15,369 nucleotides of DNA from Gammaproteobacteria bacterium (GTDB taxonomy: Bacteria; Pseudomonadota; Gammaproteobacteria; Pseudomonadales; Halieaceae), in contig PDSN01000095.1 of the NCBI GenBank assembly GCA_002748505.1, positions 1 to 15,369 on the forward strand. The letters run 5' to 3'. A model generated the notes under the pieces. It saw only the letters and a list, made by a program, of their open reading frames with translations, was not told where the DNA came from and searched no databases. A program made the position numbers and the translations under genes. This document shows positions 1 to 6,869 of this stretch, in pieces (positions within the stretch are counted from its first letter, which is position 1; the number at the start of each line of letters is the position of its first letter).

Positions 1-53
1 AGGACTCTCACCTCCAAGTCACTTCCTCGTTCGCTTTCGCTCCCGAGTTATCA

Positions 54-87
54 GCGCCGTAATGGCGCTTCGCGCCATGCCCGGCGC
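54..87. repeat. GC-rich two-part palindrome
   Basis: An inner stem ATGGCGC-TTC-GCGCCAT (62-78) is enclosed by outer arms GCGCCG (54-59) and CGGCGC (82-87), so the stretch can fold into one long hairpin. No T-run follows on either side, so it is not a classic terminator. It could be a REP-like extragenic palindrome or a structured 3' region of a gene beyond the left edge. Nothing else is recognisable in positions 1-53. Confidence 0.45.
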
Positions 88-92
88 ACCAC

Positions 93-125
93 AAAAAAAG
101 GGCAGACCCGCAGAGCTGCCCTTTT
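93..125 (-). terminator. Rho-independent terminator after the DUF481 gene
   Basis: On the minus strand a stem CTGCCC/GGGCAG (pairing 116-121 with 100-105, extended by four A-T pairs) is followed by a run of seven T (99-93). The hairpin begins about 20 bases after the DUF481 stop codon. The A-rich side also gives a short T-run on the plus strand, so it may work in both directions. Confidence 0.8.
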
Positions 126-143
126 GCTCAAGATGCTGACGTA

Positions 144-1175
144 TTACCAGCTGTAACCTAAACGCAGACTATAAACCTCGTCCAGCGACTCGACGTCCGC
201 TTCCACACTGCCGTCATACTTAAACAGGGCTTCTGCACCCAGTTCCAGGCCGCCCATCAAAGGGAAAGCGATACCGGTGCGAGTGGTAGTCAACAGATCT
301 GACGCTTCTTCCAGGCTAACCACGCCGGTGTGATGGAAGTAAACACGCGATCCACCACCAAAGTATTCGCTGCTGATGTCCACAGTCCAGTTCGCCGCTG
401 GATACTCTTTTTCGCCGCCGGAAATGTATTCGTCTTTTACGTAAACCAGACCAAACTCAGTGGCCAGGCTGAAATCCACCGTCTTGTACCACTGCACACC
501 AAAATAGGGGCCGATATAGGTACGCAGATCGAGGTCAGTGAACTTGTCCGCCGACAGCGATGCGTTCACACCCAGGTAATAACGTGGATCTGCCAGGAAG
601 TAATCATACTTAGCCACAGCCTGCCAGTTGTCCGCTGTTTTCTCGCCGTCGGCTTCGTCACGCTTGCCAGAGAGCGACAGAGTGATACGATCACGCAGGC
701 TCACCCATGTGTTGTCCATTAAAAAATTGAATTTGTCGGACTCGGTATTACCGCGCTCCATTGCCAAAGCGAGGCTTGCCCGCCCGTTCCACTGGTAACC
801 TTGGCCCAACTGCCAGGGCTTGGGGTTGATCACATCGATATCCGCAATTTGATAGCTCATTGCCATACCGGTGGTATCCTCAGCGACGATTTCACCGGCG
901 GTCATGGAAATGGGTTGTTGTTTAGTGACACGGCCATCTTTTAACTTAACAACCACCGCCTCGCCAGTATTGACGCTGCTGATTTTATCGGCGGGAATAC
1001 TGATAGCGCCCGCGAAATCTGTCTCAAGCACTACAACGCCACCATTTGAAGACTTTACCGCGCCCAAAACACGCGAGCCGTCTTTCAGTACCACTTCGTC
1101 AGCAGCGTAAGCAGCTGTGTTCATCAACGCCAACGCGGCGATGGACGCTGCCAATAAGGTGTTACCTGTTTTCAT
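144..1175 (-). CDS. DUF481 family outer-membrane protein (YdiY-like)
   Basis: A 343-residue protein with a clear Sec signal peptide (residues 1-24, ending AAYA before ADEV). A short N-terminal region follows, containing VVLKDGSRVLGAV and a second similar LKDGRV stretch (about 27-110), which resembles small beta-barrel repeats. The C-terminal two thirds (about 125-343) consist of alternating amphipathic beta strands and end in an aromatic residue (LRLGYSW), as in outer-membrane barrels. This arrangement is typical of DUF481 proteins; their function is poorly defined. The start is supported by a strong ribosome-binding site, AAAGGAGA (1188-1181), seven bases upstream. The gene is divergent from gor and has its own terminator, so it is probably monocistronic. 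The family call rests on overall pattern, not on a catalytic motif. Confidence 0.8.
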   Translation of the reverse strand: MKTGNTLLAASIAALALMNTAAYAADEVVLKDGSRVLGAVKSSNGGVVVLETDFAGAISIPADKISSVNTGEAVVVKLKDGRVTKQQPISMTAGEIVAEDTTGMAMSYQIADIDVINPKPWQLGQGYQWNGRASLALAMERGNTESDKFNFLMDNTWVSLRDRITLSLSGKRDEADGEKTADNWQAVAKYDYFLADPRYYLGVNASLSADKFTDLDLRTYIGPYFGVQWYKTVDFSLATEFGLVYVKDEYISGGEKEYPAANWTVDISSEYFGGGSRVYFHHTGVVSLEEASDLLTTTRTGIAFPLMGGLELGAEALFKYDGSVEADVESLDEVYSLRLGYSW

Positions 1176-1240
1176 GCGAATCTCCTTTACTTTGGGGCGG
1201 CAAGCCCCTGCTTTACCAATATTTAATAGGGCGCGAATAG

Positions 1241-1256
1241 TACTGGCAAATCAGTA
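1241..1256. promoter_or_regulatory. Small inverted repeat in the DUF481-gor intergenic region
   Basis: TACTG-N6-CAGTA lies in the 203-bp region between the two divergent genes. Five-base arms with a six-base spacer could be a regulator site for the DUF481 promoter, but the arms are short enough to arise by chance. No convincing sigma-70 promoter for either gene was identified here; TTGACG at 1337-1342 is the best -35 candidate for gor, without a good -10 at the right distance. Confidence 0.2.
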
Positions 1257-1378
1257 TCGCCGCCAGCATAAACAACGCATTTTTCTAAGTTTCCGATGAT
1301 TGTTTACAACTTTATTAAATATCGCCAACACGACAGTTGACGTAAAATAGATGACGCTAAATAACAGTGAGGTTTGCG

Positions 1379-2737
1379 ATGAGCAACTATGATTATGACC
1401 TAATCGTCATTGGTGCAGGCTCCGGCGGTGTGCGCGCCGCCCGTATGAGCGCCGGTTTTGGCGCCAAAGTGGCGGTCATTGAAGATCGCTACATGGGCGG
1501 CACCTGTGTCAATGTTGGCTGTGTACCCAAAAAACTCTATGTCTACGCTTCAGAGTTTCGCCAGGATTTTGCAGCCGCACGCAACTTCGGCTGGGATAGC
1601 CACACCCCGAATTTTGACTGGCACACCCTGCGCGATAGCAAAAAAGACGAAATAAGCCGTTTAAATCGCGTTTACGACAATATGCTCGATGGCGCAGGTG
1701 TTGACATCATCGATGGGCGCGGCACCTTGGTGGATGCACACACTGTCGCAGTCAACGGCAAACACTACAGCGCCGGAAAAATCCTCCTCGCCACCGGCGG
1801 CTGGCCTTTTGTGCCAGACTTCCCAGGTAGCGAATGGGCGCTCACTTCCAATGAGATTTTCGATTTGGACACATTTCCAAAGCGCCTCGCAATTGTTGGC
1901 GGAGGCTATATCGCCTGCGAGTTTGCCGGTATTTTCAACGGTCTGGGTGCAAAGGTGACACAAGTCTACCGCGGCGAACTGTTTCTGCGCGGCTTCGACG
2001 AAGATGTGCGCAGGCACCTGGAAACCGAAATGCGCCGCGCGGGTGTTGATATTCGCCTGCAAAGCAATGTGGAGCGCATCGAACAACAGGCCGATAACAG
2101 CTTAGCCCTCAGCCTCAGCGATGGCAGCGCCCTGGAAGCCGATGCCGTGCTCTACGCCACTGGTCGCAAACCCAATATCAATGGACTGGGTCTTGACCAC
2201 ACCAACGTGACCTTAACCGAGAAGGGCACCATAGCCGTCAATGAATACTTCCAGACCAAGGAGCCCTCTATCTACGCAGTGGGTGATCTTATTGGCGGCA
2301 TGGAACTCACCCCTGTCGCGCTCGCTGAGGGCATGGCTTTCGCGCGGCGTGAATTTGGCGATTGGGAAAAACCCGTCGCCTATGACTTCATCCCCACCGC
2401 TGTATTTACCCAACCTAATATAGGTACCGTGGGTTATACCGAACAGGAAGCGCGGGAGAAATTTGCTGAAATCACCGTTTTTAAAACCAGCTTCCGCCCG
2501 ATGAAGCAATCCTTCAGCGGCAGCGAGGAGAAAACTTTGATGAAGCTGATCGTCAACAACGCCGACGACCGCGTTATCGGACTGCATATGGTCGGCCCCG
2601 ACGCCGGTGAGATCGTCCAGGGGATGGCCATAGCCATGCGCGCTGGGGCGACCAAGGCCACCTTTGACAGTACCATCGGCATCCACCCCACCGCGGCCGA
2701 AGAGTTTGTCACCATGCGAGAACCCTGGCAGGGATAG
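1379..2737 (+). CDS. gor: Glutathione-disulfide reductase
   Basis: This cytoplasmic flavoenzyme reduces oxidised glutathione with NADPH. From the ATG at 1379 it is 452 residues, close to the 450 of the E. coli enzyme. The FAD Rossmann motif GAGSGG is at 12-17 and the redox-active disulfide GGTCVNVGCVPKK gives Cys43 and Cys48. The NADP fold is GGGYIACEFAGI (174-185), with Arg198 and Arg204, the two arginines known to confer NADPH preference in E. coli Gor. ATGRKPN is at 260-266, the second FAD motif VGDLIGG at 301-307 and the C-terminal dimer-interface His-Glu pair in HPTAAEE at 436-442. A longer reading frame begins with GTG at 1367, but that GTGAGG is better read as the ribosome-binding site six bases before ATG 1379. 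A hairpin follows at 2770. All key residues are present and nothing suggests inactivation. Confidence 0.96.
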   Translation: MSNYDYDLIVIGAGSGGVRAARMSAGFGAKVAVIEDRYMGGTCVNVGCVPKKLYVYASEFRQDFAAARNFGWDSHTPNFDWHTLRDSKKDEISRLNRVYDNMLDGAGVDIIDGRGTLVDAHTVAVNGKHYSAGKILLATGGWPFVPDFPGSEWALTSNEIFDLDTFPKRLAIVGGGYIACEFAGIFNGLGAKVTQVYRGELFLRGFDEDVRRHLETEMRRAGVDIRLQSNVERIEQQADNSLALSLSDGSALEADAVLYATGRKPNINGLGLDHTNVTLTEKGTIAVNEYFQTKEPSIYAVGDLIGGMELTPVALAEGMAFARREFGDWEKPVAYDFIPTAVFTQPNIGTVGYTEQEAREKFAEITVFKTSFRPMKQSFSGSEEKTLMKLIVNNADDRVIGLHMVGPDAGEIVQGMAIAMRAGATKATFDSTIGIHPTAAEEFVTMREPWQG

Positions 2738-2769
2738 TAGGCCGTACGATAACAATTTAATACATCACC

Positions 2770-2811
2770 AAAACACCGCTTGTGTTAGCCTTGGCAAACG
2801 GTGTTTTCTTT
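2770..2811 (+). terminator. Probable terminator after gor
   Basis: AAAACACCG (2770-2778) pairs with CGGTGTTTT (2799-2807), leaving a 20-base loop that contains a small GCC-TT-GGC helix. The T-rich stretch TTTTCTTTGTTT follows. The long loop makes it weaker than the other terminators in the window. It separates gor from the lipoprotein gene, but part of it lies only about 20 bases upstream of that gene's start. Confidence 0.55.
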
Positions 2812-2828
2812 GTTTGAGGGATTGAGTC

Positions 2829-3458
2829 ATGAAGCGTTTATCCATTGTAGCCATATCCATTGTCCTCACCGCCTGCGCGAGCGATCCCGTTATCACTGCC
2901 AACATCAGCCAGTCCGGTACTGAGTCCGGCCTTGCCGCAATGCAACACAGTGGTTTTGACAAGGCCTTTGTGCGCCCTGGCACAGAGCTTGCCGACTACG
3001 CCATCGCCACAGTTGATACACTGAATCTCAGCCACAGCAAAGTAACCCCTCCGCCAGGCGCTCGTGAACTCATGGTTGAACCCTGGTCCCTGACCGATAA
3101 GCGCAAAGCACAATTGCAAGCCCTGTGGAGCCGAGCAAACCCGCCGATGGCACTGTCAACGCCGGGCAAGAAACCCCTGCGGATACGCGCAAAGCTCACC
3201 CAAATCGCGCCCAGCTCCAATATTGAAGCACTGGAAAAAGCCGGTCAGGTCGTGCAAATCTATACCGAGAACTCGGGCAATTTAGGCATCGAGCTTGAAC
3301 TGATCGACGCCCAAAGCGGTGAGCTTATCGCCGTGCTGCGCGATGACCGGGAAGCGGGCGTCTCCATGTGGCAGCAAACCAGCAGCATCCGCGTGCGCCA
3401 GGATTACCTGTGGCTGTTTAAGCAGTGGCGCCGCCATTTGGAAGATTTGCTCAAGTAA
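2829..3458 (+). CDS. DUF3313-like outer-membrane lipoprotein
   Basis: A 209-residue predicted lipoprotein. The short signal MKRLSIVAISIVL is followed by the lipobox LTAC with Cys16. Position +2 after the Cys is Ala, which by the Lol rule favours the outer membrane. The opening of the mature part (HSGFDKAFVRPGTELADY), the later AKLTQI and IELELIDAQSGELIAVLRDDR stretches and the length fit the DUF3313 family. The fit is by eye, and the family has no firm biochemical role. The C-terminus (SIRVRQDYLWLFKQWRRHLEDLL) is amphipathic and basic. The ATG at 2829 has a GAGGG ribosome-binding site (2816-2820). It follows gor on the same strand after a 91-bp gap with a terminator-like hairpin, and converges on the ZnuD-like receptor gene. 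Confidence 0.65.
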   Translation: MKRLSIVAISIVLTACASDPVITANISQSGTESGLAAMQHSGFDKAFVRPGTELADYAIATVDTLNLSHSKVTPPPGARELMVEPWSLTDKRKAQLQALWSRANPPMALSTPGKKPLRIRAKLTQIAPSSNIEALEKAGQVVQIYTENSGNLGIELELIDAQSGELIAVLRDDREAGVSMWQQTSSIRVRQDYLWLFKQWRRHLEDLLK

Positions 3459-3496
3459 GCAAACCCTCAAACACCCGGTTTTCTGCCACCACAGGG

Positions 3497-3530
3497 AAAA
3501 GGGTTGCACGCGAAGAAAGGCGTCCAACCC
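3497..3530 (-). terminator. Rho-independent terminator of the ZnuD-like operon
   Basis: GGGTTGCACGC (3501-3511) and GCGTCCAACCC (3520-3530) form an 11-bp stem with a single mismatch around an eight-base loop. On the minus strand the stem is followed by TTTT (3500-3497). It begins ten bases after the receptor stop codon, in the 81-bp gap between convergent genes. Confidence 0.8.
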
Positions 3531-3539
3531 TGGGGGGAC

Positions 3540-5618
3540 TTACAACATAAGCCGCAGGCCCACCTCCACTGAGCGACCTGGCTCTGGGGCATAGTCACGC
3601 AGGAAAGAGGTCGACAAGCGGATATCCTCGTCGGTGATATTGTTGGCATTGGCAAACAGCACCCACTCACTGCCCGATAGCGAACTGCCACGGTATTCAA
3701 TACCTGCATCCCAGCGGGTGTAGGCGGACGTCGCCTCTTCGTTGAGTCCGGGGCGATCTTGAGCAGCGGCTTTTAACACACGGCCAAAGACCAGCCAATC
3801 GCTGCTACTCCAGCTCAACCTGGCACCCACGCGCACCGGCGGCAGCCGCGGCACACTATAAGCACCGGCCAGACGCCCACGAATGGAGTCGGCATTTAAC
3901 TCAAGCAATAGCTCCTTATCGCGCCACTGCGCAAGTGTCGCCAAACCTGTCCACTCGATACCATAGAACCTGGCATCTGCCTGCTGATAGGCCATCACCG
4001 GCACTTCGTGCACTGCTGCGCCGGTATTTCTCAAGTAGATATAATCTGAGAAGTCGTTGTAAAACAACGTCAGCTGGCTGCTCAGGCGCTCGCCGTCCCA
4101 GTTGATGGATACGTCGATGTTGTTTGACACTTCGGTGTCCAGCGACACATCGCCTACTTCGATAGTGCCGGTGGCAGCGTGCACAACGTAGTGCTCAGAA
4201 GCGCTGAGTGATGTATTGGAGTAAAGTTCCTCAGGCGCTGGCGCGCGCTCGGCGCGATGCAAAGCCAGACCCAATTGCCACTCAGGCGATAACTCATACA
4301 GCACTGATGTCGAAACACTAAACGCAGCAAAGCTTTTTTCTGCAAGGGAATCAGGATCGCGCTTCACATAGTCATAGCGCAGACCACCCTCCAATGAGAA
4401 GTTGTCAAAGTGGTAGTCCTGTACCACAAACAGGCCTGCGCTGCGGCTGTCGGTTTTGGGAATAAAAGCCTCTTCGCCCTCAGCACTGAACTGGCTGTTC
4501 GAAACCTGCAGACCGAAGGAGCCATGCCTGTTGTCACTGACTTCCCGCACCGCTTCAGTGCGGAACTCCCAGCTTTCATTGGCATAGCGCGTACCAATTT
4601 CACCGCCCTCTAACTCGACATGTCGGTAATCGGTGTAGCTCAGGAAACTGCGTACCACATCCAGACCGGGCAAAGGCTGGTGAACGTGGCTGACCATATC
4701 GTAACGGGTTTGTTCGAGATCGATGCGCACGGCGCCGTGCTCATGATCTTCCTCGTGCTCATCACCGTGTGCCCCATGACCGCCCTCGGGAATACCGTAT
4801 TTGTTTTCCAGGCGATTTACCGCAAGCCCCACGAAACCGCTGTCGAAATGCCAGGCACCACCAATGGTGCCTGAGCGGGTGCGACCATCGCTGTTGGCCA
4901 AGACACCGTGACTGGCGTGCTCTTCATGGTCGTTCTGCTCATATTCACCATGGCCGTCATCCTCTTCACGATGCTCAAGCACTGCATTGCCGGAAATATC
5001 CATATCACCCCAGTTGCGCCACAGGCCGTCAACATGCCACACAAATCTGCCATCGCCCGCGTCAATGCGCGCCACCACAGTATGACCCGCGCTGGCAGTG
5101 TCGTGACGAGCCTCCACCGCCACCTCAGCGCCATCAAGTGTCGCAGTGGGCACACGGCCATCAATCACGTTAATGACACCACCAATCGCACCACCGCCAT
5201 AGAGCAATGTGGCGGGCCCACGTAATACTTCAATACTGTCGGCCAGCAGCGGTTCAACGGATACCGCATGGTCAGCACTCAGATTTGAAGCATCGGCGCT
5301 GAGCGTACCGTTTTGCAACACGCTCACCCGCGCACCGGATTGACCGCGAATCACCGGCTGGCCAACACCCGGGCCAAAGCTAGCCTTGGCAAGACCGGGC
5401 TTATTCGCCAGTGTCTCACCGATACTGTTGGCGGCCTGCCTGCGCAATTCCTCACCGGCTAACACCGTCACTGGCAGCGCAGTTTCCGCCGCTTTTTTGT
5501 GCATAGGAACAGACACAAGCACATGCTCTATGGGGCCTGGTGCCTGATCGTTTGTCGCTGCAATTACAGAAGTGCTCGCGCAGGCCACCGCCCACGCCAA
5601 AAGATTTACTCGTTTCAT
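3540..5618 (-). CDS. TonB-dependent receptor, His-rich, ZnuD-like
   Basis: A 692-residue outer-membrane receptor. A Sec signal peptide (1-20, STSVIA/A) is followed by a TonB-box-like segment (EHVLVSVP, 31-38), a plug domain (about 45-155, with PVIRGQSGARVSVLQNG and IEVLRGPATLLYGGGAIGGVINV) and a 22-stranded-type barrel ending VEVGLRLML. Two acidic/histidine-rich segments (216-237 and 281-294) lie in predicted surface loops. Such loops mark the ZnuD group, which imports zinc with TonB energy, so zinc or another divalent metal is the likely substrate. The ATG is preceded by AGGA about nine bases upstream. It is the last gene of a probable three-gene unit and has a terminator immediately downstream. 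No clear Zur box was recognised upstream. A role in heme, cobalamin or copper uptake is less likely but not excluded by sequence alone. Confidence 0.88.
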   Translation of the reverse strand: MKRVNLLAWAVACASTSVIAATNDQAPGPIEHVLVSVPMHKKAAETALPVTVLAGEELRRQAANSIGETLANKPGLAKASFGPGVGQPVIRGQSGARVSVLQNGTLSADASNLSADHAVSVEPLLADSIEVLRGPATLLYGGGAIGGVINVIDGRVPTATLDGAEVAVEARHDTASAGHTVVARIDAGDGRFVWHVDGLWRNWGDMDISGNAVLEHREEDDGHGEYEQNDHEEHASHGVLANSDGRTRSGTIGGAWHFDSGFVGLAVNRLENKYGIPEGGHGAHGDEHEEDHEHGAVRIDLEQTRYDMVSHVHQPLPGLDVVRSFLSYTDYRHVELEGGEIGTRYANESWEFRTEAVREVSDNRHGSFGLQVSNSQFSAEGEEAFIPKTDSRSAGLFVVQDYHFDNFSLEGGLRYDYVKRDPDSLAEKSFAAFSVSTSVLYELSPEWQLGLALHRAERAPAPEELYSNTSLSASEHYVVHAATGTIEVGDVSLDTEVSNNIDVSINWDGERLSSQLTLFYNDFSDYIYLRNTGAAVHEVPVMAYQQADARFYGIEWTGLATLAQWRDKELLLELNADSIRGRLAGAYSVPRLPPVRVGARLSWSSSDWLVFGRVLKAAAQDRPGLNEEATSAYTRWDAGIEYRGSSLSGSEWVLFANANNITDEDIRLSTSFLRDYAPEPGRSVEVGLRLML

Positions 5619-5690
5619 CGTTTTTTCCTGACAATAAATATCCGCCCAAGTTTTACTCAGGCACGAACTAAAAAATACCTGTGTTAGAAC

Positions 5691-5993
5691 TCAGGAAAAA
5701 ACCGGGGGCGCGCGTACAGGAGGGGTACTGCGGTATTGCGGGTGCGCGGCCTCCACCGCGAGGCACTGTGCGCAATCCCATTGCACAAAAGCCGTAACAA
5801 GAACGGTGGCTGTATTGAGCGCAGCACCGCTATCGGCACTGCATAGCAAACAGGGCGAAGCACTGTCACCGTGGGTGTGGAACAACTCCGCCGTTTGCAG
5901 GGCGATCACGCTCAAAGCACACAGCAACACCAGTGCCAATGACAAACGCGGCAACCGTGATCTGCTGAGCATCTTTAAGCGCAACCAACCCAT
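5691..5993 (-). CDS. Small DUF2946-like membrane-anchored protein with two CxxC motifs
   Basis: A 100-residue protein, or 93 if the internal Met at 5972 is used. It has one hydrophobic segment near the N-terminus, then HTHG, a first CxxC (CLLC), a second CxxC (WDCAQC), and a proline-rich end with RAPP. A single N-terminal anchor, His and Cys pairs and a C-terminal RAPP are typical of small DUF2946-type proteins, which often sit beside ZnuD-like or copper-linked receptors. Position and motifs suggest periplasmic metal binding or sensing; this is inference. The start at 5993 is six bases after the stop of the upstream gene, which favours translational coupling; neither candidate start has a strong ribosome-binding site. 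The receptor gene follows after 72 bp. Confidence 0.65.
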   Translation of the reverse strand: MGWLRLKMLSRSRLPRLSLALVLLCALSVIALQTAELFHTHGDSASPCLLCSADSGAALNTATVLVTAFVQWDCAQCLAVEAAHPQYRSTPPVRAPPVFS

Positions 5994-5999
5994 AGCGAT

Positions 6000-6392
6000 T
6001 TATCCGGCGGCCAGGGCCTCAAGCATGGCTTTCATCTTTTCGTGGAGCTTGTCCATGGCTTTTTTCGGGCGCACCATAACCTTAAACTCTGAAATCAGAC
6101 CGTCCTCGTTAAAGGTCATAATATCCACGCCATTGACCGTAATATCATCAATCGTACAGATAAATTCGAGTACCGCATGATTGTCCGATACCACCTCTTT
6201 GACATAGTGAAACCCGTCGCGCAGTACATGCGCCGCCGCGCTTAAATACATCACCGCAATATCACGCCCCTCCTGGGGAGTGTGAATAACGGGTGATAAA
6301 AACACGCAGTCCTCGCTGATTATTTCCGGCAGAACAGTGACATCACCCGTCGCCAGCATATCGTGCCACTTCTGTAAAGCTTTTTGTTTCAC
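6000..6392 (-). CDS. SnoaL/NTF2-like fold protein of unknown function
   Basis: A 130-residue soluble protein without a signal peptide. The opening (LQKWHDMLATGDVTVLPEIISEDCVFLSPVIHTPQEGRD), the central beta strands and the IMTFNEDGLISEFKVMVRP stretch match the cone-shaped NTF2/SnoaL fold found in small isomerases, cyclases and orphan ligand-binding proteins. No catalytic set can be assigned. The start is GTG at 6392, preceded by a modest GGA (TTGGAAATCTAA). It is the first gene of a probable unit with the DUF2946-like and ZnuD-like genes, separated from the former by only six bases. Its link to metal uptake is not obvious and may be positional. The C-terminal lysine-rich helix (KKAMDKLHEKMKAMLEALAAG) is an unremarkable amphipathic tail. 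Confidence 0.7.
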   Translation of the reverse strand: MKQKALQKWHDMLATGDVTVLPEIISEDCVFLSPVIHTPQEGRDIAVMYLSAAAHVLRDGFHYVKEVVSDNHAVLEFICTIDDITVNGVDIMTFNEDGLISEFKVMVRPKKAMDKLHEKMKAMLEALAAG

Positions 6393-6421
6393 TTAGATTT
6401 CCAATTCGAGAATAAAAGAAC

Positions 6422-6441
6422 AACGTCCAGGGAAGGACGTT
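6422..6441 (-). promoter_or_regulatory. Leader hairpin before the SnoaL-DUF2946-ZnuD genes
   Basis: AACGTCC (6422-6428) pairs perfectly with GGACGTT (6435-6441) around a six-base loop. On the minus strand the hairpin is followed by GTTCTTTTATT and lies 30 bases before the GTG start. Since the promoter candidate is upstream of it, it would sit in the 5' leader and could act as an attenuator or mRNA-stability element. No ligand-binding core is recognisable. Confidence 0.35.
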
Positions 6442-6455
6442 CCAACGTGTTTTTG

Positions 6456-6483
6456 ATTCTACCGCTTTTTTCCCGCGGCACAA
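6456..6483 (-). promoter_or_regulatory. Candidate sigma-70 promoter of the SnoaL-DUF2946-ZnuD genes
   Basis: TTGTGC (6483-6478) and TAGAAT (6461-6456, five of six to consensus) are separated by 16 bases. The predicted transcript would start near 6449, giving a leader of about 57 bases that carries the hairpin at 6422-6441. The -35 is poor, as expected for a regulated promoter. Confidence 0.4.
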
Positions 6484-6599
6484 GGTCTTCATCACACCCT
6501 GCGCACAGATTGAAACAATGCACAGCCACCGGATAACAACTTCTTTTCTGATTGCACGCACAGATCGAAGCATGCGCATATCGGGTATTTTACTATGGA

Positions 6600-6746
6600 T
6601 TAGCAGCCTGTTGAAAAACCCTCAGTCGGCACAATACGGCGTTAAAAATGACCTCAAAATGCTCATTTACTACGTGTAAACTCCGCTTTTTCAGCTATTT
6701 TTGCCTTGTATTGCACTGGTCTGAGACTTTTTCAACAGGCTGTTAG
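6600..6746. mobile_element. 139-bp hairpin element (MITE-like) flanked by TTAG
   Basis: The element spans 6604-6742. Its ends are perfect 15-base inverted repeats (CAGCCTGTTGAAAAA), followed by two mismatches and CTCAG on both sides. Directly outside is TTAG on both sides (6600-6603 and 6743-6746), the pattern of a four-base target duplication. The centre, TTTAC-TACGT-GTAAA (6666-6680), is exactly midway between the ends, and the two halves show partial complementarity throughout. The whole element could therefore fold as one imperfect hairpin. It holds no open reading frame of note. TTAG fits the YTAR target of some IS5-type elements, so mobilisation in trans by such a transposase is possible; the family is not established here. 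Confidence 0.7.
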
Positions 6747-6786
6747 TCAGCAGCACCCCGCATTTTATCATTTTTCTGGTGCCCGG

Positions 6787-6848
6787 CCCGGATATTTCAT
6801 CAATACGGGGACTGTTCTACTACTATTTGTTCAGTATCAATCAGTCAT
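6787..6848. repeat. Degenerate copy of the left end of the 15019-15261 element
   Basis: By hand alignment this stretch matches 15023-15084 without a gap at 45 of 62 positions. It includes CCCGGAT, TACGG, GACTG and TATCAAT blocks in register. CCCGGATATTTCATCA here is also a 16-base exact match to the complement of the right end of that element. No second end was found nearby, so it looks like a decayed or partial copy lying between the hairpin element and the hydrolase gene. The rest of 6393-6869 holds no gene that can be supported. Confidence 0.6.
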
Positions 6849-6869
6849 GTCATTAATACCAACAGCCCG

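Noticed and set aside
1367..1378. GTG start for gor four codons upstream
   Set aside because: GTGAGG is a good ribosome-binding site for ATG 1379, and the N-terminus from that ATG fits the family length and the E. coli numbering of key residues.
1661..2086. A 141-codon minus-strand frame inside gor
   Set aside because: It lies wholly within the conserved glutathione reductase coding region and has no recognisable domain.
4769..5173. A 134-codon plus-strand frame opposite the ZnuD-like receptor
   Set aside because: The many His and Pro residues arise from antisense reading of the receptor's own sequence; no independent evidence of coding.
5619..5690. Zur-type operator before the ZnuD-like receptor
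   Set aside because: No AT-rich dyad resembling the known Zur box was found in this gap or upstream of the first gene.
6343..6579. A 78-codon minus-strand reading frame upstream of and overlapping the NTF2-like gene
   Set aside because: Its composition is unlike the neighbours, it overlaps the better-supported gene in another frame, it spans the candidate promoter and leader hairpin, and it matches no family I know.
6729..6745. TTCAACAGGCTGTT in the hairpin element resembles the TetR operator
   Set aside because: The arms are spaced by three rather than two bases, the right arm lacks GAA, and the sequence is explained as the element's terminal repeat.
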